In this document: positions 1 through 6,075 of the stretch, in pieces
Layout of the letters: each line of letters begins with the position of its first letter
Position numbering within the stretch: the stretch's first letter is position 1
Assembly (NCBI GenBank): GCA_025355115.1
Contig: JANXLO010000763.1
Coordinates: 1-11,921 of the forward strand
Length of the DNA: 11,921 bases
Direction of reading: 5' to 3'
DNA from: Chthonomonadaceae bacterium
GTDB lineage: Bacteria; Armatimonadota; Chthonomonadetes; Chthonomonadales; Chthonomonadaceae
Made by a program: the position numbers and the translations under genes
Notes under the pieces: model-generated
What the model saw: the letters and a program-made list of their open reading frames with translations, nothing else
Told to the model about the DNA's origin: nothing
Databases searched by the model: none

Positions 1-57
1 AGCAAAGGGCAGGCTGCTTCCGACAGAGCCTAGGTTATTACACTTGAGGAGGCAAAT

Positions 58-606
58 TTGCTTATCGGAGAACGCGTCACGCTGCGGCCATTGCGGCGAG
101 ACGATATGGAGACCCTTCTGCGCTTCAGCAACGATGTGGAGCTGGAGCTTCTGGGCGGTGGTGACCCGCCAAAGCCCCATACGCTGGAGGCTTGGCAGAG
201 CTGGTATGATGAGAATATGGTCAAAGACGCGGACAAGAAGAGCGACATGAGCTTCGCGATTGAAGCCGACGGCAAAATGATCGGCCACTGCGGGCTATGG
301 CGCTTCAACTCGACGAATCGCACCTGCTGTCTCGGCATCGGAATCGGGGATCGCGCCTACTGGTCGCGCAGCTATGGCCGGGAGGGCGTCGGACTTTTGC
401 TCGACTGTGCGTTCAGGCTGCACAATCAGCGCAAAGTCTGTCTGGACACGAGCGACGACAATGTTCGCGCGCAGCGTTGCTACAAAGCATGCGGCTTCGT
501 CGAGGAGGGTAGACTTCGTCAGCAGCTCTGGCGCGGCGGGCAGTACGTGGACGAAATCCACATGGGAATTCTCGAGGAAGAATGGCGAAAGGGACTGAGC
601 ACATGA
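58..606 (+). CDS. GNAT-family N-acetyltransferase (RimJ/RimL-like)
   Basis: This 182-residue protein is a probable acetyl-CoA-dependent N-acetyltransferase of the RimJ/RimL-like branch, which acetylates protein N-termini or small amines in the cytoplasm. It opens with the typical GERVTLRPLRRDD strand-turn (residues 4-16). The central sheet includes GHCGLW (76-81). The acetyl-CoA pyrophosphate loop is SYGREGVG (105-112), followed by LLLDCAF. The late motif NVRAQRCYKACGF (135-147) is the usual GNAT motif B region. The start is TTG at 58, chosen because GAGGAGG at 46-52 lies five bases upstream and because this start gives the family's normal N-terminus. The stop overlaps the next gene's ATG by four bases, so the two are probably co-transcribed and translationally coupled. 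The substrate cannot be told from the sequence. Confidence 0.88.
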   Translation: MLIGERVTLRPLRRDDMETLLRFSNDVELELLGGGDPPKPHTLEAWQSWYDENMVKDADKKSDMSFAIEADGKMIGHCGLWRFNSTNRTCCLGIGIGDRAYWSRSYGREGVGLLLDCAFRLHNQRKVCLDTSDDNVRAQRCYKACGFVEEGRLRQQLWRGGQYVDEIHMGILEEEWRKGLST

Positions 607-1346
607 CAGGTCTGAAAGGCAAAGTCGCCATCGTGACGGGCGGCTCACGCGGAATAGGGGCCGCTATTTCGCGACGTCTTGCTGGGGACGGCGCAATCGT
701 TATTGTGGGGTACAGCCAGAATCTTGAAGCCGCTAAACGTGTGGTAGCGGAGATAGAGCAGGCGGGCGGTGAGGCAGAGGCCATCTCTGCCGACGTCTCC
801 GATCTCGCGCAAGTGCGACGGCTTTTCACTGAAACGATGCAGGGTTTCGGACGGCTGGATATTCTCATTAATAACGCAGGAGTAGGGGAGTTTCGTCCTC
901 TGGAGGCAGTGGACGAGGATCACTACATACGGCTGTTCGGAGTCAATGTGCGCGGCCTGCTTTTTGCCACTCAGGAGGCGTCGAACCTTTTCGGGCCGGA
1001 GGGAGGTCGCATCATCAACATCACCTCCGGCGCGGCGCAATCAGCGCCGCCAGGCGGCTCGGTATACAGCGCATCCAAAGCCGCGGTGGAGGCAATGACG
1101 AAGAGCCACGCGGCAGAGTTGGGGCCGCGCAATATCACCGTCAACGCCGTCGCGCCGGGGCTGACAATGACCGACATGCTGGACGCGAATATCCCCAAAG
1201 CCGTGCAGCAAGCCATGGTAGAGCATACCGCGTTGCGCCGTCTTGGAACTCCGAACGACATCGCGGATGTGGTCGCATTCCTTGCCTCCCACGAAGGACG
1301 GTGGATCACCGGACAGATCGTCGGGGCCAACGGTGGTCTGCGCTGA
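603..1346 (+). CDS. SDR-family NAD(P)-dependent oxidoreductase (FabG-like)
   Basis: This 247-residue classical short-chain dehydrogenase/reductase is a soluble enzyme that oxidises or reduces a hydroxyl/carbonyl group with NAD(P). The Rossmann glycine motif TGGSRGIG is at 12-19 and NNAG at 90-93. The catalytic tetrad is complete: N115, S142, Y155 and K159 (YSASK). The C-terminal RRLGTPNDIADVVAFLAS segment and the ITGQIVGANGG ending are typical of the FabG/glucose-dehydrogenase-like group. I chose ATG 603 over an in-frame ATG at 582 because 603 overlaps the upstream TGA as ATGA, has a purine-rich AAAGGGA upstream, and gives the standard family N-terminus and length. It lies next to an acetyltransferase rather than fatty-acid synthesis genes, so it is probably not the housekeeping FabG. 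The substrate is unknown. Confidence 0.93.
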   Translation: MTGLKGKVAIVTGGSRGIGAAISRRLAGDGAIVIVGYSQNLEAAKRVVAEIEQAGGEAEAISADVSDLAQVRRLFTETMQGFGRLDILINNAGVGEFRPLEAVDEDHYIRLFGVNVRGLLFATQEASNLFGPEGGRIINITSGAAQSAPPGGSVYSASKAAVEAMTKSHAAELGPRNITVNAVAPGLTMTDMLDANIPKAVQQAMVEHTALRRLGTPNDIADVVAFLASHEGRWITGQIVGANGGLR

Positions 1347-1402
1347 CCCGTGTCTTGATTAAAACAATTTCGCCTGTCCGCAAGGCCTTCTCCACGGAGG
1401 AA

Positions 1403-1448
1403 CCAGCTAGCCTTGTGCCGAAGTTTACGGCCAAGGCTATTTTGCTGG
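1403..1448 (+). terminator. Large bulged hairpin, candidate intrinsic terminator or 5' leader structure
   Basis: In the 138-base gap between the SDR and the secreted hydrolase, three nested complementary segments make one long stem. CCAGC (1403-1407) pairs with GCTGG (1444-1448), TAGCCTTG (1408-1415) with CAAGGCTA (1432-1439), and GCCG (1417-1420) with CGGC (1428-1431). The loop is seven bases and there is a one-base bulge on the left arm. On the right arm TTTT (1440-1443) directly follows the 12-pair inner stem, as in a weak intrinsic terminator. With the outer CCAGC/GCTGG pairs included, the TTTT becomes a bulge and the stem reaches 17 pairs. It may end the GNAT-SDR transcript, or sit in the leader of the downstream gene, whose ribosome binding site starts at 1472. 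Confidence 0.55.
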
Positions 1449-1484
1449 CTGATCTCCAGGAACTGTTTGGGAAAGGAAGCAACG

Positions 1485-3491
1485 ATGCGAATACGAGTGG
1501 CAATGACGGTTGGGCTGCTAGCACTTGGCGCGATGGCGCGAGCGGATGGAGCAGCAGACAATTTGCCGGATAGCGTGAGACGAATTCCGCAGCTCGGCGT
1601 GGCAGTGTCAGCGGAGGATAGAACTACCCTGGAGACAGGGATCGCCGCGCTTGGGAAAGAGATCGACGGTCTACGCACAGAGTTGAAGGCCAAGCCGGAG
1701 CTGCTCGACCTTCTGCCGGACGTCCAAATATACTACAACGCGGCTCGCTATGCGCTAACCTATAACGAGTTTTTCAACCCAAATGAGATCAGAACCGCGA
1801 AAGCGCAGCTTGTTCAGGGGATGGAGCGGGCTGCGAATTTGCGAGCAGGCAAAACTCCGTGGGCCACGCAGACTGGGCCTGTGGCGCGAGGGTATGTCTC
1901 GCAGATCGACGGCTCCGTGCAGCCGTACGGCATTGTGGTGCCGGTGACGTTCAGTGAAAATACCACCCGCAAACGCCGCCTCGATCTCTGGTTTCATGGG
2001 CGCGGTGAGACCCTGAGCGAACTGAATTTCATCAGCGACCGACAGCGCTCGCTGGGAGAGTTCGCTCCCGAGGACACGCTGGTGTTGCACCCCTATGGTC
2101 GCTATTGCAATGCCAACCGGTTCGCTGGCGAGGTGGATCCCGTCGAGGCGATGCTGCATGTGATGAAGCACTATCCCGTTGACATGGATCGTATGGCCGT
2201 GCGTGGCTTCTCGATGGGCGGCGCCTCCTGCTGGCTGTTCGCGACGCACTACACTGGTCTGTGGGCGGCCGCCAACCCCGGAGCAGGCTTCTCTGAGACG
2301 GCTGATTTTCTGAAAGTTTATCAAAACGAGACGGTGAAGCCGACCTGGTACGAGGAGAAGCTCTGGCATCTCTACGACAGCACCGACTACGCGCTCAATC
2401 TCTACAACCTGCCCACAATCGCCTACTCGGGCGAGATCGACGGTCAGAGGCAAGCGGCGGAGTTCATGACGAGAGCGATGGCAGCGGAAGGCCTTACGCT
2501 GACGCACATAATCGGCCCTAAGGCGGGGCACTTCTACGAGCAGAACGCCAAGAAAGATGTTGCCGCCAGGGTGGATGCGCTCGTCGCGAAGGGCAATGAT
2601 CTCGCCCCGGAGAGCATCAAATTCACAACATGGACACTCAAGTACAACACTCTCAAATGGCTGACCGTGGACGCGATGGGGCGGGAGTGGGAGCGAGCCC
2701 GCGTGGATGCCGATCTAGCGAACTCCGGCTCCCTGGAGATAAAGACACAGAACGTCAACGCGCTGACGCTCACTCCGCCGAACGACATCGACTGGAAAAT
2801 CCTGAAGACGATTCATCTGGACGGACAGAACTTCGGCCGGAAATCCGGCACTGTGCATTTCCGCAAATTCGCCGGAAAATGGGCGGCGGCAAAATCAAGC
2901 AGTGACGGCATTCTATCCAAGCAACACAATCTTCAAGGTCCTATCGACGATGCCTTCATGAGCCGGTTTGTCATGGTGCGGCCTACAGGGACGGCAATGA
3001 ACTCGCAAGTGGGCGCCTGGGTCGCTGGAGAGATGAAGCACGCGACGGAGCATTGGCGGCGCCAGTTTCGCGGCGAAGCGATTATGAAGGACGACATCGC
3101 GATCAATGCCGCCGACATCGCTGGCAGCAATTTGATTCTATGGGGCGACCCATCGAGCAATAAGGTTTTGGCGAATATCGCTGCGAAGCTGCCGGTCAAG
3201 TGGGACGCTCAGGGCGTCCATGTCAACGGCCAGACATTCGCTCCGGGCACAAGCATCCCTGTTCTGATCTACCCAAATCCCCTCAATCCGAAGCGATACA
3301 TCGTTCTCAACAGCGGCTTTACCTTCCGAGAGTACGACTACCTCAATAATGCCCGTCAGACACCAAAACTCCCGGACTGGGCAGTCGTCGATATTACAGA
3401 GCCGCCCTCGTCCCGATGGCCCGGCAAGATAGTCGCCGCCGACTTCTTCGGCGAGCATTGGGAGATGATGCCCGCTCACAAGGATCTGTGA
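1485..3491 (+). CDS. Secreted alpha/beta hydrolase (prolyl-oligopeptidase-like) with large C-terminal domain
   Basis: This 668-residue exported protein is probably a serine peptidase or esterase. A signal peptide is visible: MRIR, then a hydrophobic core (about 5-18), then ARA before D21 as a likely signal peptidase I site. A helical N-terminal region runs to about 130. The alpha/beta-hydrolase core spans about 140-360, with an oxyanion-type HGRGE (171-175) and the nucleophile elbow GFSMGG with S243. The acid is probably E317 or D319 in SGEID, and the catalytic histidine is H349 in AGHFY. Residues about 375-668 form a further region I recognise only from secreted hydrolases of similar bacteria. 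It is rich in Trp and includes LILWGDPSSN and YPNPLNPKRYIVLNSG. ATG 1485 is chosen over upstream in-frame starts because AAAGGAAG (1472-1479) precedes it by five bases and it gives a clean signal peptide. The substrate is not determinable. Confidence 0.82.
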   Translation: MRIRVAMTVGLLALGAMARADGAADNLPDSVRRIPQLGVAVSAEDRTTLETGIAALGKEIDGLRTELKAKPELLDLLPDVQIYYNAARYALTYNEFFNPNEIRTAKAQLVQGMERAANLRAGKTPWATQTGPVARGYVSQIDGSVQPYGIVVPVTFSENTTRKRRLDLWFHGRGETLSELNFISDRQRSLGEFAPEDTLVLHPYGRYCNANRFAGEVDPVEAMLHVMKHYPVDMDRMAVRGFSMGGASCWLFATHYTGLWAAANPGAGFSETADFLKVYQNETVKPTWYEEKLWHLYDSTDYALNLYNLPTIAYSGEIDGQRQAAEFMTRAMAAEGLTLTHIIGPKAGHFYEQNAKKDVAARVDALVAKGNDLAPESIKFTTWTLKYNTLKWLTVDAMGREWERARVDADLANSGSLEIKTQNVNALTLTPPNDIDWKILKTIHLDGQNFGRKSGTVHFRKFAGKWAAAKSSSDGILSKQHNLQGPIDDAFMSRFVMVRPTGTAMNSQVGAWVAGEMKHATEHWRRQFRGEAIMKDDIAINAADIAGSNLILWGDPSSNKVLANIAAKLPVKWDAQGVHVNGQTFAPGTSIPVLIYPNPLNPKRYIVLNSGFTFREYDYLNNARQTPKLPDWAVVDITEPPSSRWPGKIVAADFFGEHWEMMPAHKDL

Positions 3492-3532
3492 GGACAATAC
3501 CCAGCAAGACGTTTCGTTTGACCGTTATAGAA

Positions 3533-3582
3533 GGAGGGAATGCCTCCAATGTCGAAGTGCCCGTTTCAGAGGCGACACTTCG
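3533..3582 (+). promoter_or_regulatory. Two tandem hairpins in the leader of the PAS-MBL module, the first sequestering an SD sequence
   Basis: Hairpin one is GGAGG (3533-3537), loop GAATG, CCTCC (3543-3547). Its left arm is the core of AAGGAGG (3531-3537), a full match to the usual anti-Shine-Dalgarno sequence, so pairing would hide a strong ribosome binding site. Hairpin two is CGAAGTG (3553-3559) and CACTTCG (3576-3582), seven perfect pairs around a 16-base loop. ATG codons lie at 3540 (in the first loop) and 3549 (just after the first stem). The arrangement suggests control of translation initiation by RNA folding, for example by temperature, a ligand or ribosome coupling from upstream. 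This is inference; no known riboswitch consensus was recognised. Confidence 0.4.
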
Positions 3583-3683
3583 TCGGGCGTCCTGATTGCC
3601 GTGATATCAGCGCTCACGTCCGGGAAGCAAGAACGCGCGTAGCACGGCTCCCGAACGCGCTCATACCCATAGTGGTGGAATGA
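3549..3683 (+). CDS. Possible small protein (44 aa) upstream of and coupled to the PAS gene
   Basis: This short ORF reads from ATG 3549 to TGA 3681-3683 and gives an Arg-rich 44-residue product beginning MSKCPFQRRH and ending NALIPIVVE. Two points support it. AAGGAGG at 3531-3537 ends 11 bases upstream of the ATG, and its stop overlaps the PAS start codon as ATGA, the same coupling seen between the next two genes. An alternative in-frame ATG at 3540 would add three residues but lies only two bases from the GGAGG. It has two cysteines (residues 4 and 17), no signal peptide and no membrane segment. I do not recognise a family. It may be a leader peptide that controls the PAS-MBL genes, or the region may be only a structured untranslated leader with a chance ORF. 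Confidence 0.4.
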   Translation: MSKCPFQRRHFVGRPDCRDISAHVREARTRVARLPNALIPIVVE

Positions 3684-4093
3684 GAGGACAACAGGCGCTT
3701 ATGGCACAGATGGAGATCGAGATTATCCTGACACGGCAGCTCGCCAGCTATCTTGCCACGCCAATCTTTGTGGTTGACAAGGACGGCGGGCTGATTTTTT
3801 ACAACGAGCCAGCGGAAGCGATACTTGGCCGTCGCTTTGAGGAGACTGCAGAGATGTCAGGCTCCGAAGTGATCGCTGCCTTTCACCCAACGGACAGTCG
3901 CGGCAAGAAATTACCTGATTCGAAAATACCTCTCCGGATCGCGCTGACTGAGCAACGGCCCTCGTTCCTCTGCTTCTGGATCCGCGGAATGGACGGCGTA
4001 AAGCGACAGATCGATGTGACGGCCTTCCCGCTTATCGGTCAGGCGAACGCGCTGCTGGGCGCAGTCGCTCTGTTCTGGGAGGTGAAGGGTTGA
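3680..4093 (+). CDS. Single PAS-domain protein
   Basis: This 137-residue soluble protein is essentially one PAS sensor domain. After a short helical lead (MEIEIILTRQLASYL, about 11-25), the PAS fold begins with TPIFVVDKDGGLIFYNEPAEAILG (27-50). It continues through a central helical part with FHPTDSRGKKLP (68-79) and ends with the strands FWIRGMDGVKRQIDVTAFPL (99-118) and LLGAVALFWEVKG (125-137). No kinase, GGDEF, EAL or DNA-binding output domain is attached, so any signal must pass to a partner. Its stop codon overlaps the TTG start of the MBL-fold hydrolase by four bases, making that enzyme the obvious partner. ATG 3680 is favoured because it overlaps the preceding small ORF. ATG 3701, in frame, would remove seven residues before the fold and is also possible. 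The bound cofactor, if any, cannot be seen. Confidence 0.8.
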   Translation: MRGQQALMAQMEIEIILTRQLASYLATPIFVVDKDGGLIFYNEPAEAILGRRFEETAEMSGSEVIAAFHPTDSRGKKLPDSKIPLRIALTEQRPSFLCFWIRGMDGVKRQIDVTAFPLIGQANALLGAVALFWEVKG

Positions 4094-4935
4094 AAGTAAC
4101 GCTCTGGGGAACTCGAGGCTCCATCGCAGCTCCTGGCCCTGAGACCGCGCATTTTGGGGGAAACACCCCTTGCGTCGAGGTGCAGGGGTCGAAGGGAACT
4201 GCCCTGGTGCTGGATGCAGGCACGGGAATTCGCCGTCTTGGCGCCGCTCTGCCGCGCAACCTGAAGCGCATCGATCTTCTGCTGACACATCTTCATATGG
4301 ATCATCTCCAGGGCCTTGGCTTCTTCGCACCTCTCTACAATCCTGCGATGGAAGTGCATATATGGGGTCCGCCCAGCGCGCATTACGACCTCCGATCTCG
4401 CCTGATTCGATATCTCTCGCCACCGCTGTTTCCCGTTCTGCTTCGAGATTTGCCCTGCAAGCTGATGCTGCATGAGGTCTCCTATGGTGACTTCACCATA
4501 GGAGAGTTCTGCGTTGAATCGGAGCTAATCTGTCATCCTGGCCCCACCGTAGGTTATCGTATTGGCGCCGATAATGCCACTCTTAGTTACCTGCCTGACC
4601 ATGAACCCAAACTGGGAGTTCCCAATTTCCCCGCCTCTCCTGACTGGACTTCGGGCTATTCTTTAGCTCGTAATGCCGACCTGCTTATCCATGATGCACA
4701 GTACAGCAACTCTGAATATGCCGCTCGCATTGGTTGGGGGCACAGCTCAATGGAAGATGCGCTACGTTTTGGAATTCATGCGGGGGTTAAAAGCTTCGTC
4801 GCCTTTCATCACGATCCCGCGCATAGTGACGAGGATGTCAAGAGCCTTGTCGCGGATGGTGTTGCCGCAATCAATCCGACTTTCCCCGTGGTCGGCGGAG
4901 CGGAAACGAGCTGCTTTGTGCTCGGCGATCACTGA
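4090..4935 (+). CDS. MBL-fold metal-dependent hydrolase (cyclic phosphodiesterase-like)
   Basis: This 281-residue protein of the metallo-beta-lactamase fold belongs to the group beginning with a WGTRGS motif (6-11). That group includes PhnP-like cyclic phosphodiesterases and RNase Z-like enzymes. The metal-binding signature is THLHMDH (66-72, with H67, H69, D71 and H72). Further likely ligands are H149 (CHPGPTVGYRI), D202 (HDAQY) and a C-terminal histidine at H240 or H241 (FHHDPAHSDED); H218 (WGHSS) is a conserved-looking histidine nearby. The predicted reaction is hydrolysis of a phosphodiester, perhaps a cyclic nucleotide or cyclic phosphate. The substrate is inferred from family only. Start TTG 4090 follows GGAGGTGA and overlaps the PAS stop, so the pair is translationally coupled. 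No signal peptide is present, so it should be cytoplasmic and could be regulated by the PAS protein. Confidence 0.85.
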   Translation: MKVTLWGTRGSIAAPGPETAHFGGNTPCVEVQGSKGTALVLDAGTGIRRLGAALPRNLKRIDLLLTHLHMDHLQGLGFFAPLYNPAMEVHIWGPPSAHYDLRSRLIRYLSPPLFPVLLRDLPCKLMLHEVSYGDFTIGEFCVESELICHPGPTVGYRIGADNATLSYLPDHEPKLGVPNFPASPDWTSGYSLARNADLLIHDAQYSNSEYAARIGWGHSSMEDALRFGIHAGVKSFVAFHHDPAHSDEDVKSLVADGVAAINPTFPVVGGAETSCFVLGDH

Positions 4936-4939
4936 TTGA

Positions 4940-4961
4940 TTGGCTCTGTAGTCGGAGCCAA
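4940..4961 (+). terminator. Perfect 7-bp inverted repeat downstream of the MBL gene
   Basis: TTGGCTC (4940-4946) and GAGCCAA (4955-4961) pair perfectly around an eight-base loop, five bases after the MBL-fold stop codon. There is no T-run after the stem, only an AT-rich stretch from 4970 onward, so a classical intrinsic terminator is not proven. It could be a terminator, an mRNA 3'-end stabiliser, or an operator for the oxidoreductase gene that starts at 4999. Confidence 0.4.
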
Positions 4962-4998
4962 CGCGAACTGTAAAATTATTTCAAGTTGAGGAGAAAAG

Positions 4999-6060
4999 GT
5001 GAACGGCAAGCTACGAGTAGGGATAATCGGTGCGGGGTGGTGGGCGGCGCACACCCATGCGCCCGCGCTGAAAGCGACTGGAGATGTGGAGATAGTCGCC
5101 GCCTGCCGCAGGTCTCCAGTGCCGCTCGCGGAGTTCGCCCGACTGGTCGGCGTTCCCCAGACGTTTACGGATCATGAGGAGATGCTCGATAAAGTTGAAC
5201 TGGACGCGGTGATCGTCTGTTCGCCTCATTCCCTGCACGTCACTCACGTTCGGTCTGCCCTCGAGCGCGGACTGCCCGTTTTGACCGACAAGCCGCTGAG
5301 CATCCGCGTTGACGAGGGAGAGGCTCTGATCGCGCTTGCTGAGCAGAAGAGAGTGCCCCTTGCAGTGTTTTTCGGCCACTGCTACGACTCCGCACACCGA
5401 TATGTGGCTCGAGCGATTCGAGAAGGCAGACTCGGCAGACTCCTGGATGTGAGCCAGACGGGTTATGCTAATCCCAACGCCCTAGGTTTCTTCGGCAATG
5501 CAGAGTTCAAGCCCAACCCCGAGGAGTTTCCTATTGTTCCTACCCAGTTCCGCGCTGATGCTGAATTGGGAGGGGGAGGGTACCTTCAAGATGTCGGCAA
5601 CCATCTGCTCAGCGGAATGCTGATCGGCACAGGTTTGCGGGTGGCGGAGGTAACAGCTCTGATGGACGCTCCCGAGCGCGATCTCCGAGCGACCGTCGCG
5701 TTCCGTTTCACGAACGGTGCATTGGGGACACTCTCAGTCTTCGGTGATGCCCGTCCTCCGTTCGACAACTACTTTGGCGCAGGACGCTTTGCCTATACCG
5801 GTGATCTCGGCGCTTTCTGGCGAGATGGCGGCAGCCCGCACCTCCGATTTCAGAAGTGGCGCGAAGAACCGATGGATATCGGCGCAGATGATCTGCCTCC
5901 TGCGACAAATCCTGACGAAAATTTTATTCGCACACTCCAGGGCAGGGCGGAGCTCATCGCGCCTGCATCAGAGGCGATCGAATGTGTTCGCGCCGCCTCC
6001 GCCGCCTACGAATCTGCTCGGTCTGGCCGCAAAGTCATTCTGAGAGCCGTCGAAAAATGA
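4999..6060 (+). CDS. Gfo/Idh/MocA-family oxidoreductase
   Basis: This 353-residue NAD(P)-dependent dehydrogenase is of the glucose-fructose oxidoreductase/inositol dehydrogenase/MocA family, which oxidises or reduces sugars, polyols and related compounds. The N-terminal Rossmann domain carries VGIIGAGWWA (7-16) and VIVCSPHSLHV (71-81). The usual EKP motif appears here as TDKPL (96-100), so the Glu is replaced by Asp while K98 and P99 are kept. The C-terminal domain has GGGYLQDVGNHLL (192-204), with D198 and H202 as the expected catalytic Asp-x-Gly-x-His residues. The start is GTG 4999 after GAGGAG, and the length is normal for the family. No signal peptide is visible, although many relatives are exported. 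The O-methyltransferase starts 15 bases downstream, so the two are likely one transcript. The substrate is unknown. Confidence 0.9.
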   Translation: MNGKLRVGIIGAGWWAAHTHAPALKATGDVEIVAACRRSPVPLAEFARLVGVPQTFTDHEEMLDKVELDAVIVCSPHSLHVTHVRSALERGLPVLTDKPLSIRVDEGEALIALAEQKRVPLAVFFGHCYDSAHRYVARAIREGRLGRLLDVSQTGYANPNALGFFGNAEFKPNPEEFPIVPTQFRADAELGGGGYLQDVGNHLLSGMLIGTGLRVAEVTALMDAPERDLRATVAFRFTNGALGTLSVFGDARPPFDNYFGAGRFAYTGDLGAFWRDGGSPHLRFQKWREEPMDIGADDLPPATNPDENFIRTLQGRAELIAPASEAIECVRAASAAYESARSGRKVILRAVEK

Positions 6061-6075
6061 ACAGAGAGTGCATAA

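Noticed and set aside
1..33. Possible C-terminal tail of an upstream plus-strand gene (ten codons ending in TAG at 31-33).
   Set aside because: Only ten residues are visible, there is no family signal, and another frame is also open with a stop at 43-45, so the choice cannot be supported.
582..602. Alternative in-frame ATG start of the SDR gene at 582.
   Set aside because: ATG 603 has the ATGA overlap and gives the standard SDR N-terminus; the seven extra residues add nothing typical of the family.
603..1346. Assignment of the SDR as fabG.
   Set aside because: No acyl-carrier protein or fatty-acid synthesis genes are adjacent, and the catalytic tetrad is shared by many SDRs.
3631..3660. Direct repeat GAACGCGC at 3631-3638 and 3653-3660.
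   Set aside because: Two eight-base GC-rich copies are expected by chance in DNA of this composition and show no further periodic structure.
4970..4976. TAAAAT at 4971-4976 as a -10 box for the oxidoreductase gene.
   Set aside because: There is no -35 at suitable spacing and the match lies only about 20 bases before the start codon, inside or next to the ribosome binding region.
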